Shown in pieces: positions 22,915 through 34,599 of a DNA stretch of 64,000 nt. The notes under the pieces are model-generated. The model was not told where the DNA came from and did no database searches. It saw nothing but the letters and a program-made list of their open reading frames with translations. The position numbers and the translations under genes were made by a program. The stretch spans positions 29,666,449 to 29,730,448 of the forward strand of contig CP141136.1 of NCBI GenBank assembly GCA_035236585.1, written 5' to 3'. Numbering within the stretch: position 1 is the first letter of the stretch; the number at the start of each line of letters is the position of its first letter. The DNA comes from Warburgia ugandensis (lineage: Eukaryota > Streptophyta > Magnoliopsida > Canellales > Canellaceae).

Positions 22915-25484
22915 TGATAAGTGCTCAATTTTGTATAAAAAGTTCCCAATTAGTACTCCAAGTGTTATAAATTAGAGTGTTATTTCTTAGGCTTTTTAGA
23001 AATTTCATAACACATGCATTTCTAACCTGATAATTCAAAAGCTTGATATTTTGCATGTTCAGGAACTAATCTAGAGTAAATATGTGAATTGTCATAATTT
23101 TTTTGAATTTAATCAGGATTTTCCATCCTTTGTAGGTATTGAGAAGGTAATCCAAAGGCCAAAATTGATGAAGATCAAGATCAAATGAAAGCCTAAATGG
23201 CACCAACCAAAAGTGAGATCAAGGTTCAAGCCCATCTTAGGGACAAGCAAAAGAAGGCAATGAGAAGCATCAAAGGTGATTAAAATGGTCAATGCCAAAA
23301 AGTGATTCAATTCCACCACTTTTCATACGAATTGGAGCCATGCACGAGGTTTCCTAGTCCAATTAGAAAACCTATGGAAGCTAAGCCATTGAAGCTTTGA
23401 AGCCAAATGACTTGGCCATTCAATGCACCAAGGAATGAGACATCGAAGTGAGCCATTAATCTACATGGAGTGATACTATTGATGGATTATTTCAACTTAT
23501 TATCCTATGTTAAAAAGTGTAATTTTCAAGGGATAATTGGAAGGTTTTGAGAGATATTTGTAAAAGGTAAGATGATCATGCTTAGTTGGACCAATCAAGA
23601 GAGAATTCCCACTTTCCAAATCCATTTCCACCTCCTAACCTAGGGTTCCACAATTTTGGCTTAAGAGGGGAGGCTCCTTCCTAAAAAAGTGGTACCTCCC
23701 CTTGCTTAGTTGTCAATTTAGGTGGTTTCCTAAGTTGGAAACCCTTCAATCTACTTCAAATTAGAGCACATCAAAACTTTAGATCTTATTCCCATCTTTC
23801 CTACTATTCTTATTTCTCTTTCTCTCTCTTTTCTATCAACCAATCACCACATAATTAAAAGGAGAGGAACCCCATGCCACCTTCCTAAGAAGGTGATGCC
23901 TATTCCTCCCCTTCTATAGATAACAACCGGCCATGATGTCATCATTGCTTACCTAATTCATCTACCTCATCTATCAACTTAAATTCTCTTATTGAAATCC
24001 TAGATATAGATCTTCTTTTCTCTCTTAGACTAAGCATCATTCAATTGAAAACCGAGCCATCTATAAGTACTCCATGGGTTCCACTTTTTTTTTTTACCTT
24101 TTTTTTCCAAGTAGTGGGTCTGGTTTCCAACCCCTTGAAAAGTAGAGTTTCATTCATGGGAGATCTAGGACTCTTTTACTATCATTCTTTGGGGTGTTCC
24201 ATGAAATTTTTTGAGCTTCCTTTTCTTATTTCTTACAATTCAATTCTAAGTTAGTTGCTTCTTGTAATTCCTTGCTCTATTGCTTTGTTTCTTTGTATTC
24301 TTGATTTAATTTTAGCACATAGAACTAGTTTATGTTTCCTTGAATCTTGCTTCACTCATCCTGCTTTTCTTAATTAATTATTCAAGCTCCAAGTTACTTT
24401 TTCTCTGTAGTGACATCCAAGAGAAGCAATAGCTTGAATCTCTTTTGTTTCCCTCCCATAGTTTCCTTGTTCCTTACTTTGATCACCTTGTTTTTCCCTT
24501 GTTCCTTCTTTTCTCCATCTTTTGCTTTGATTTCTCTCTTGAATTCACATGCATGATATTTGAGTTTAGATTATGATCACTAGAGTGTGCTTAATTCTTT
24601 GAATAAAGTTCTAGGCCTTAGAAAAGTGAACGATTTTCAAGTCAATGAATGAATTTGTTTTAAGAGCATGTCTCCTATTTAATTCCAGTAGGGAAGTATT
24701 TTTAATTTTGAGTGTTATATTCCATGAAAAGTTCTTGTTAGGTTGCTTTTAATGCCTTACTTGAATATGGTTTCATATAGACCATGTTGCTAGAATTTTT
24801 TATCTTATGTTTCATGTACAATGTCTAACAGTCTATACACCTTGTTTGGTTGAAATTTTAGGAATCCATTTAGCTTTATAGTTAGTCATTTCTTTGATTA
24901 GTTTGCATATTAGTTAGCTTTTAATTCATAATTTCTAGCCATCTCCCATGCATGAACCATATACACAACTCCATGAGTCATGTATTTCGTAATTGGGTGA
25001 CATTCTTTTAAGTGGATAATTATTATTTCATTTCATGTTATTTAGCATTACTTGTTTAGCTATTTGCATCTTAATTTAGTTTTATAAAGTTTCATTTTTG
25101 AAAAGTTTTAGAATAAGGAAAATGTTAGTTAAGGAAAGTTTCCTCAAGATATTTGCTTAGTTTAATTCATGCTAGTTTTGCATTAGTTTCTTTTATTAAA
25201 TGCTTGTTAATTAAGTAAATTTCTAATTCCATAGCATAGTTTTATTTTTAGAAAGTTTCCTTTAGGTGTAATTTGTAGTTTCATGTATATTTCATTTCTT
25301 TTTCCATTTAGTTTTCTAGTTTAAATTCAAAACCAATTCAATCTCTCTCTTTTGCTGAAGTTAAGAATTTCTAATAAGATCCATTCATCATACAAATGTG
25401 CAAGATTTCTCTTGGGATCGACCTCTCTCGCATGCAAATACTGTATTGATTCATGCCCTTGCTAGTAATATTAAAGCAACACCA
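22915..25484 (+). repeat. Element B 3' LTR
   Basis: This 2570-bp LTR starts TGATAAGTGCTC and ends AACACCA, followed by the target duplication gtgga. It is uninterrupted and serves as the empty-site reference for the SINE and for S1 in the 5' LTR. Confidence 0.8.
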
Positions 25485-26765
25485 GTGGATACTATGCTAG
25501 GAGGGTAGTAAGGTTTGTTACACTCCCTCTGAGATTATTACTATATTATGGACACCCTGCCCAAGGGGATGAATTTGGGTGTGTCTATCTCTATCATGGG
25601 TATGCCACATGTTGGGATGCACTTCCTCCCATGCGATGCGGTGACAAGTATCCCACAGGTGGTGTCAATGGGAGCATAATAGTGGATCCTGGCATGGAAT
25701 AGATGAATAACACCCTGATTTTGGCACTATGCTATGATCTAGCTAAATGACAACATGTGTGCTTGGTTTTTCTTTGGGTTCTAAGTGCTACGATCACGAC
25801 TGTTTGATAGTACTTACAATCTGAGTGCTACAATTATGATTGTGTGATTGTACCTGTGACTATGTGGCATGATGATGTGCTTGGTATGAGCTCATGACCA
25901 TTATGTGTACCTAGTTTTGACTCAATGGATATGTGGACCTGGGAATGGCTAGATGATTGTGCCCCCTATAGTTAGGGGAGTTCACCATTAACTATATTTA
26001 CTACTTTTCCGAGTTTAACGTTATTTGAATTGTATTGCTATTCAAAAGCTTTTTTTGAGATTTTGATCATAATTTGCACACGACATTATATCGTTGGATC
26101 TATTTATGATGTTTACATTTGTTTAGAGAGTTTGTTCAAGACTTTGATTGTGATTTGGATTTGATATTGTACTATTGAATTTATTAATGATATTTACATG
26201 AAATGTTTTAAAATATGATATTCTAAAGCTTGAGACAATCTTAAATTTAATTGTGTAAGTTATTGATGCATGGAAATGATCACTAAATTGTGAAAAAGAA
26301 ATGTTTGTCTACGTTTTCATACGCAGCTTATTCCCTATTAAGAATAGGTTGTTGAGATATTGTAAATATTTGAAGTTTTACAATATCTCATATTCAAATG
26401 GACAGTTATTGCGGCATTGTTATATTGAGGGTATGTTTTAATCACATTTGGATTATATATGCATAGTTATTGTATTTTGATTTTAATTTATAATAATGCA
26501 GGAATGAAGAAGAATTAGGTGAGTAAACTTGTTCTGAACATGGTTTACTATAAAAAGAAAAGGAATTAATTGAGTTTTTAAAACTTAAACTCGGACTAAA
26601 AATTATAAATAAATGATGATTTGAAAGTTGACACTTGGGTTTTTTAAAACAAATTTTAGAGGAAAAATGTTCTCTGTTGTTTATTTTTGAAACTGTTATC
26701 AAAGTTGGGACTCCATTTTCAATAGAATTATGAAAAAGTGTTATAAGAACCCACACCACACAGCT
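25485..26765 (+). mobile_element. LTR H, right half
   Basis: This continues the left half that ends at 11371 and aligns with S2 at about 62100-62800, including the hairpin below. No gene is seen. The right boundary, about 26760, is uncertain. Confidence 0.5.
26354..26389. other. Perfect 13-bp inverted repeat (hairpin) in LTR H
   Basis: GAGATATTGTAAA and TTTACAATATCTC are exact reverse complements separated by 10 bases. The same hairpin, with two mismatches, occurs at 62745-62784 in S2. Conservation in two copies of the LTR type suggests a function in RNA folding or 3'-end formation, but that is inference. Confidence 0.75.
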
Positions 26766-26769
26766 TAAA

Positions 26770-27250
26770 TGATTTAGAGGTGACTTGCTTTAATTTCTTT
26801 ATTGATTAATTTATAATATCCTAATTTTAAAATTCTAGATTGATTGGATTAACCCAAAATAACTTGTGTTTTGAACCTCGAACGTCAAGGGATCTTCAAC
26901 TTTGGAGATGTTACAACTCTAGACTTTGGTTTAATAGATTTATTTGGCACATTGGGACCTAAGGCCAATTTTACCTTAGGTTGCAACTCCACTCTTATAA
27001 TATACTTAGATTCAAATGAACTTAGGGTAGAGACTTAATAAAAATGATTAAAAAGATCAATCAAATCATAGTAAATCCCCCTGTCCTAGCTAGCCCAGCT
27101 TCAACTTAGAATAAAATATCCATCCTTCATAGAATACCAAATAATCATTTCAACACATACCTAATTTTTTCAAACATAGGTTAAGATAAATTTTCCTTCC
27201 ATGATTCTTCTCCCTTGTAGCCAATTGAATGTATGTGGATTACAAGCCCC
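26770..27250 (+). mobile_element. LTR fragment of the 40-42 kb family, opposite orientation
   Basis: 26880-27245 is the reverse complement of about 40250-40600. For example, CCATCCTTCATAGAATACC near 27120 matches the reverse of the sequence near 40350. It ends with CTTCTCCCTTGTAG near 27220, which also ends the LTR beside the primer-binding site at 40240. So it is the 3' end of one such LTR on the + strand. Confidence 0.6.
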
Positions 27251-29070
27251 ATCATAAAATGGACAATATGCAATAGCTTACATAAATAGAATTTTAAACA
27301 AAGTTATAGAAATATGAAGGATAAGTATTAGAATAAAATTTATTGCCGAGTCCCTTCAATATTATCATGCAAAGCAACCCACATGATGTTTATGTTGTTG
27401 AAACCATGGCACCTTGAGCTAGTCCTAGACTCTTGGCTCTCTATGATAGTTTCATGCACTACGTAAAACTGGAAGTGTATAAAGAAACTATGTTGTCTTG
27501 ATACACCATCAAAGAAATAGTGGTCTCATCTCTGTAACTCTTTTTTAAGCAGAAGAAATTTCAAGGTCGGCAGGATGCTAGTTCTATGAGGCCTTCAAGC
27601 CCTTCAACTATGGTCGAATTAACATGCAGTATCATCACTAAGCCCCATCTATATTGATTTGGTGTCTAATAGACCTACCGTGATTAGAAAGAATTTGCAT
27701 TATATATATGCAAATAGTTATTGTTAAAAAAGCACTGCTAGACAAGTTAAGATCTCTTGTTTACAATAGGGTACACTAAACACAAAGTGTTCCATTAATA
27801 GTATTTGCATCACAAACAATAAGGCTGTGATGATCCATGTCATTAAATGCATAAAACAAAGATGAATTTGAAGATAATGTTTCACAGTGGTTCCTACATT
27901 TTCTCTTAAGTATTAGTATATTAGACATCTAGTATGATCTACAATAAAATGATAAACACATGCGAGCTAACACAACTAGAATATTATTTGAATATTATAA
28001 CTCCTATAGGGTTTACTATGCACATAAAGGACCAACATCCTGCAATGCTTAGCTATGGATACCTCGTGTGCTACACCAGTCCTCATGGAGGGCATTGGAT
28101 CTCTTTGATAGTAGTCTTCCCGTCGATACATACTCTCGCTGATAGCCCTCTTTTGGGCAGGTATCTATTTCGGAGGCTAGGGGCCAATCTGATTTTCCTA
28201 GCATAGAAACTCGTAGGGTCCTGCAAATTACCTTAGTCTATGCTTAACTCTCATGAGTCACCTTGTTTTTTTGGATCTGATTTGCACATTACTGCATGGT
28301 CAAAAACGCACTTACAGGAGTTATGGATCACTATCCCTATAAGCTCAAACTCATATATGGCCAAAAACACACTTACAAGCATTAAGTATCTGTGTCCCAC
28401 TCTGCATCACATGAAATCATTTACGCACCTAAAATTTTACTAGTGCATTGTGTATGCCTTATTTCAAATAGCATAAATCATCAAGTCATATATTCAAGTT
28501 TTACTAAATACTCATGCTGGATGTCAATTCAGATCGAGGCACACATACATATCTATATCAATGGGCTAGAATTTCAAAAACCACGAGATATCAAAGCCCA
28601 TCAAAACCGTGTGTGCCTATACTCAACCGTGTGCAATATGGTTTGTATCTATGTATAGTGCATGTGTTGTGCACACTTGGCTTGTGCTTGTGAGCAATGT
28701 GCAATGCCTATGCGTTGAGCACATGCCTAGTGCTATGTGCGCTAGTCTGTGCCTATGTGCTGTTTCTAGTGTCTGTGCGCTGTGCAAATGTCCACTACTA
28801 TGTACAGTGGTATGTGCCTGTGCGTGGTGCATGCATGCGGTGTGTATGCCTAATGCGCATTGCCCATGTGCTTGGTGATGTGCGCAGTGCCCATGGTTGG
28901 GTGATGAGCATAGTGCCCACAGGCTAGGGCTAAGCTCTCTACCCTTGCACTAGGTGCCATGCATGCTGCTGTATGTGCTAGGTTCCAAGCACACCATGCA
29001 AGTGCTTGGTGCCATGCGTGATACCCATGCACTAGGTGCCATGCATGCCACAACAATACCATACCTATGA
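27251..29070. repeat. Unclassified LTR-like sequence with TGTGC-rich minisatellite
   Basis: No supported gene is present. Read on the minus strand, about 28050-28200 resembles the S2/H region around 62150 (a CTGCCCAAAAGAGGG-like motif), so it may be an inverted fragment of that LTR type. From about 28600 to 29050 the sequence is a degenerate array built of TGTGC, GTGCC and CATGC words. The clearest units are TGCACTAGGTGCCATGCATG near 28947 and 29028. Several overlapping Cys-rich reading frames here are repeat artefacts. Confidence 0.45.
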
Positions 29071-29074
29071 GTCA

Positions 29075-29170
29075 TTTTCTCTACAACATGAAGAACCATC
29101 ACTAGAAGAGAAACTTAGTAAACTAATGGATCAAAATCTTATTGCACTTTAAAATGGGGAACTACAAATG
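29075..29170 (+). mobile_element. Short fragment of an A/B-type interior
   Basis: About 95 bp match 3716-3810 of element A (CTCTACAACATGAAGAACCATCAC against CTCTACAACATAAAGAACCATCAT, then ACTAATGGATCAAAATCTT). It is an isolated piece of the gag-tail region with no flanking A-type sequence. Confidence 0.65.
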
Positions 29171-30540
29171 AAATTCTTTCAAGTTATGCACATTTCGAAA
29201 ACAAGGGATTATGTCATATTTGGAGCCCATGTGTATAACTCAGGATCCAAAATGAAACCGATCAGCCAATTATTGAACCAAAATTAACAAAATTCATCCA
29301 TATAAAGTCATGCTTAAGTCCATAAAAAGCCGTAAATCATCCATGCTTAGATCCATGTTAAACGAAATCAACATGCTTAGATCCTTATAAAATGAAATCA
29401 ACACTCTTAGTTTATATAGAACTATAAATTATCGATCTTCTGATTTTGGTAAAACCATAACTTCATTTTCCTCAGATCTTATAATAAAATCGTAATCCAT
29501 CATATTCATGCATGATAATAAATCGTAAATCAAGCATTCTAGACTTAATGCTAGAGCCGTGTTTCATCCATGAAGTATCATGCCCCAAAGAAAATGTCAA
29601 ACTTAAAATTATTTTCATCATGCATTAGTGTGTAAGAGTCATAACATCTAGTATGAACGACTCAATGAGATCATACTCTTATAAGATGCTCAATTTTATA
29701 GGCCAAAACATTTCAATGCAAAGCATACAAATTTTAGAAATCAAAACATGTTATTCACTTAGAAAGCCATGTGCATAAAATCAAAAGCTTCATCGTTCAT
29801 TTTCAAAAGAAACATGGAATCAAACATGTAATGATAAATTCTCATTTTTGAAAACCAATGGGTTAGAATAGTTCCTACACCCCCTGCCTCTTTAAAACAA
29901 AATCGGCCTTCTATATTCTTCTTTTACAAGACATAGTGTGCGTCTCTCTCTCTCTCTCTCTCTCTCTCATACTTTCTTATTTTTCTTTCTTTCTTCCCTA
30001 GCATAAGATGTCCTACACTATAAGGGGACGTCTTGGCTAATTTCCAAGTTGGTTTGGTCTCCCTTTCCATTTGTTCTATGACAAATCCTCCAAGTATTTT
30101 CTTTCCTATCATATATTACTTATATTATGATGTTCTTCTATCTCTTATTCACTCTCCTGATTCTCAGAATCCTAACCCCTTATCTTGTTATCCTCTAGAT
30201 CCTATTCTTCTTCTATTATGTGTTGACTTTCCCTTCTTCAAAGATCCCTAGAATTCTTATCTAATAACTTGTATACACTTGCCTATCTTCTCTCAGTCAT
30301 AATTTTATTAAGGATTGTGTTAAGGAGGAAAATGACCCCTTTTTTTAGATTCATTGTTTCTAGATGTCCCCTAGTATGTGGAATAAAATTTCATTTCAAA
30401 AAGTCAGCTTGTATGCTATCACAAAAACTTAAACTCTAGCCTAAAGGCATACAATTTCACTTTGTAACCAATTGATCTAACTTATTTTTGTTGTTAATTC
30501 CTTACAAAAATAAATATTTATATTATAAAAATTTAAATTG
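29171..30540. other. AT-rich stretch, no gene seen
   Basis: I see no coding region. It contains two related stretches with CATGCTTAGATCC near 29342 and 29371, and a (TC)n tract at 29943-29968. It is probably LTR-derived, but I cannot assign it. Confidence 0.4.
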
Positions 30541-31196
30541 TTACAAATAGATCATGGAGCATGAAATTTAACTAGAAATTACAGCTAAAAAGCTAGAAAC
30601 ATGAAATTTTACAACCACAAACTATCTAAAAGTTGGAAATATTCTGGAACACTTTCTTATTGTTATCATGATAGAAAAAGGGAAACATGAGAATGACACT
30701 AAACAATGCAAGGAATGATTTACAACATAAAGAAATGAGATCAAATCCTAGAAATTAGAAAAAGCATGCCAAAATGAAGCTGGAAAAGTTATTCTTGATA
30801 GAGTCACTTACTTGAAAAGATGCTTTCAAATCAAAATTTAAGACAAAGCCATAAATCATGAGTGTGACTAAAAGCATGTTGGAAAAAGTGATTAATAAAA
30901 CTAGGAGCTACGAATGCTTAGGGAATCATTTGAAGCACTATGACCATTACATTCTTTTTTTGAAAATATTAAATTATATCTTTGGAGAAGGAAGATCCCT
31001 AAACTAAGAAGTAGAGATAAAAAATTAAAGGCTAATAAAACATACTCACTTATTTCTTTTTTTGGAAACATTGACATGAACATGAAAATAAAGGGTGGAA
31101 AGATGAGATCCCAAACTAGAAATGAAACTAAAACTATAAAAATGAGAAATGCAATCTATTACTAATAAGTAACTTCATAGGTTAGGATGCTAAAGC

Positions 31197-31289
<93 letters not shown>

Positions 31290-31385
31290 GTGAGTGAGTG
31301 AGTGTCATGGAAAAGGGTTTTTAATTCTAGCATTCTCATGGTTGTCATTCTAGAAAGTATTCTCAAGCCATCAAATTTTTGTGGG
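30541..31385 (-). mobile_element. LTR fragment, paralogue of 40960-41819
   Basis: It is collinear with 40960-41800 in the same orientation; GGGAAACATGAGAATGACACTAAACAATGC near 30680 matches the sequence near 41155. It ends in the same (GA)n tract and a following CAGCCACCAAATTTT-like stretch. It could be the far LTR of the element whose primer-binding site lies at 40218-40235, or a separate fragment. Confidence 0.55.
31200..31304. repeat. (GA)n microsatellite
   Basis: About 43 GA units are followed by four TGAG units. The paralogous LTR has a much shorter (GA)n at 41686-41704 in the same place, so it has expanded within an LTR. Confidence 0.95.
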
Positions 31386-31930
31386 AGATGGTGTGTTTTT
31401 TACAAATGCATGGGCTATTGTAGTATAGTGTGCAAGTACGAGTGGATCCCATGACGACTCAACTTGGAAAATCAAACTTTCAATAAAATTTGAACTGCCA
31501 AAATTAATAGAAATTAAAGCAAAACTACTACAAAGGAGGCTTTTAAAATTAGTATAGAGATGTCAATTTTTCAAAGTTGGTTGGAAAAAAATGACTATAA
31601 AATTCAAACTTAAGAAGTAGTTTTGTAGAAAAACTTCTTCTTTAGTCTAGCGCAAAGCACTTTTTTCTAAACGACTTCCAAAGTATAGAGTTTTAAAAGT
31701 CATTTATTGAAAACAACTTGGAAAGCATATATTTTTTAAGTCATTTTTTGAAGCTGTGTTTAAAAATACTATGCTATTATCAAGGTTTTTACATGGACTT
31801 TCAGTTTGCCTTTTCTAACTGTTGTCATCTATACACAAACTAAAGCTCATATAAGTTGATTTTTGTTGTGGCTACCTTCAACCAAATCCCAACTGTGAAT
31901 TGTAATTACACTTATATATTCTCAGTCGAT
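31386..31930 (-). mobile_element. Fragment of a C-like LTR
   Basis: ACAAATGCATGGGCTATTGTAGTATAG followed by GCAAGTACGAGTGGATCCCATG (about 31402-31452) matches the inner LTR edge of element C at about 44628-44680 and 52008-52060. Similarity fades within about 150 bp. No gene is seen. Confidence 0.55.
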
Positions 31931-31967
31931 ATCGATTTTTGAGGGTTGGTTAGTATCTCTTTATTTG

Positions 31968-32098
<131 letters not shown>

Positions 32099-32330
32099 TG
32101 TGCATGTTTGTTACATTTCTATTTGAATGTATCTATCATGTTTTACTTCTTTCTTTATTATTAATTGAAAATTTTCACACGGTGCACGCGTGTAATTTAA
32201 TTTTTTCAAACACTTATAATTCTTGTATACCTAGTTTATTGTAAAATGTCTAACCTAATTCACTATAATCTTTTAATGTCTAACAAATTTTTACACATAG
32301 ATTAGCTTCAATTTGTTAAAAAAAATAGAT

Positions 32331-34440
32331 AAATATGCTTGGATGACTACGACAAGAACATTAAAAGAATATGAGGAGGGAATATAAAAGTTCATAGAGT
32401 TTGAACTTAGGGTAGGTGGTGATCTTATTCGCATTCACTGTCCATGCTTAAAAAATGAAAACCTAAAAAAAAAAAAAAATGTGGGGATGTTGGGAGAGCA
32501 CTTGTGCTTCAATGGAATCAATGAAAGCTATCTCCTATAGATTTGGCACAGAGAAGAACTTCCATATAGGCACTCGACAAGACCGAAAAGATATGAAGAC
32601 ACAGTAGGAAGTGTTGTAGATAGTACAGCTACACTGATGTTTCGAGATGCATACAATGACTTCTAGGATGACCATGAAAATTTTCATACTACATTAGAGG
32701 AAGGCTATGAGTTGTTTTACATTGAGTGTAAAGATTATACCAAGTTAATTGTAGTGGTAGAACTTTACAATGTGAAATTGAGATTTGGTTTTTTAGATCA
32801 TGCTTTTAAAAAGTATTCAAGGTCGTGGGTAATATGCTACCAAAGGATAAAAATTTAATGAGGTCCACATAGGAGGCAAAGAAAACCTAGGCTGCACTAG
32901 GGTTAAAGTATGAGAAGATATATGTGTGTCCTAATGATTGCATCTTGTACAAGAAGGAGAACAAGGATAAAGCTACATGCTCAACTTATGGACAATCAAG
33001 TTGGAAGTTAAAGAAGAATTCAACTACAATGGTCATCGACGTTCCTGCAATGGTCTTATTGTATTTTCCCCATATTTCAAGGTTTCAAAAAAATATTTTG
33101 TATTAAAGAAAGAGCAAAGAAATTAGTATGGCATGCTGAGGATAGACTAGCTAATAGCTTTACATGCCATCTACTGATAGCCCATCATGGAAGCTCATAG
33201 ACTAATGCGACATAATGTTGGTAAAGAACCTAAAAACCTATTACTTGCAGTATATGTAGATGGAATTAATCCTCATGGTTCTATGATCAGTAGGTATAGT
33301 TGGGTGCACATTATATTGGTTTATTACAACCACCCACTATTTCTAGGCATGAAGACAAAATTTATAGCGTTAACTATATTGATATTAGGTCCAAAGCAGC
33401 CACGAAGAGACATTAACGTGTACTTGACTCCCTTGAGTGATGATCTTGAGACACTATGAGACATAGGTTTTAAAGCTTATGATGCATATAGAAAAGAATC
33501 CTTCACCCTAAAGTTTATACTATTGTGGACTTGTATATGGTAATTTTTTTAGATGTACTATGAAGGGATACAATGCTTGTCCTATATATATTGACCAAAC
33601 ATATGCCGTACAACTCAAAAATTGCAAGAAAATGGCATTCCTTATTTGTAGAAGACAGTTCCATAGAGACCACCATATCATTTTAAGAAGGAAGAATTTA
33701 ATGGTAGTGCAGATATAATGACACCACCAAAGATGTTGACAAGAGGACAAGTATTAAACCAAGTTGACAATGTTAATGTCTTGTGGGGAAAGAAGAAATT
33801 AATTAAACTTGCATGTGAAAGCAACTCCAGAAGTTGTTGGAAGAAGAAATCAATATTTTTTCAGCTTGCATACTAAAAATCACTACATCTGCCCCATGTG
33901 CTTGATGTCATGCACATGGAGAAGAATGTGTGTGAAAGCTTGATAAGTACCTTGCTTGACATCTAGGAAAAACAAAGGATGGACTTGCAATGCAAATGGA
34001 TCTCATAAAGATGTGTTTGAAGAGAAGGTTTCATCCATAGGATAAGGGAAGTCAAGGGGCATACTAGCCTAAAGCAAATTATAAGCACAATAGAGAAAAG
34101 ATAAGAATAGCGTGTAAAACCTTATCTGAGCTCAAAGTCTTGGATGACTACTCTCCAAACTTTAAATGCATTATCTTCGTGGAAGAGCTAAATGTGTTAA
34201 GGATGAAGTCCCATGATTGTCATACATTGATGCATTAACTCTTGCCTGTAGCAATATATTCAATGTTGCTGGACAAAGTTAGAAGATCTATCACAAATTT
34301 TTGCTATATTTTCAATGCTTTGTGCAAGGTGGATGATGTTTCAAAATTACAAGAAATCTAGGAACATCTAGCGACAATCTTATGTGAGCTTGAAACAATC
34401 TTCCCATCATCCTTCTTTGACATCATGGTACACTTAATAA
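32331..34440 (+). pseudogene. CACTA (En/Spm) transposase relic, TNP2 type
   Basis: Several consecutive stretches match the plant En/Spm transposase in family order. An N-terminal associated domain lies at about 32339-32560 (KFIEFEL, then IRIHCPC). A core start with YEKIYVCPNDCILYKK and the Cys pair of CSTYGQSSWK lies at 32909-33015. The Transposase_21 core with VDGINPHGSM and LTILILGPKQP lies at 33187-33530, the LPHVLDVMHMEKNVCESL motif at about 33889-33942, and the DUF4218-like part with KSHDCHTLMH and a closing FPSSFFDIMVHL at 34206-34434. Stop codons (for example within about 32387-32390 and after 33459) and frame changes between stretches show it is dead. The second CACTA protein and the C-terminal DUF4216 part are not seen. 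No convincing CACTA terminal inverted repeats were found, so the element ends are unknown. Confidence 0.85.
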
Positions 34441-34577
34441 CTATTTTCACCTGCTCAAACACTCACTTCACTTCCTGTCAAATTGTCAATGGGGTTGACT
34501 TCACTAAGATTTTGTGATTTGTGAGTCATATTATTTTATTAATAGACAAGATATTGACAAAAGGATGCCTATCAATT

Positions 34578-34596
34578 TTATATATATATATATATG
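34578..34596. repeat. (TA)n tract
   Basis: A short TA repeat lies between the end of the CACTA relic and the minus-strand gag relic. Confidence 0.85.
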
Positions 34597-34599
34597 ATT

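Larger units (their letters stand above)
11372..25484 (+). mobile_element. Element B: non-autonomous LTR retroelement with nested insertions, broken
   Basis: The 5' LTR starts TGATATGTGTTC at 11372 and the 3' LTR ends AACACCA at 25484. The flanks carry the same 5 bp, gtgga, at 11367-11371 and 25485-25489, so both outer ends are original. The interior (18683-22914, 4.2 kb) has a primer-binding site, leader, gag-tail relic, acidic ORF and 3' noncoding block in the same order as A, with no pol recognised. The 5' LTR is swollen to 7.3 kb by a SINE, solo LTR S1 and a tandem duplication, against 2.57 kb for the 3' LTR. The whole element sits inside LTR H. Confidence 0.8.

Noticed and set aside
28609-29062. 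Cys- and His-rich short frames
   Set aside because: They are low-complexity translations of the TGTGC/GTGCC array in several frames at once.
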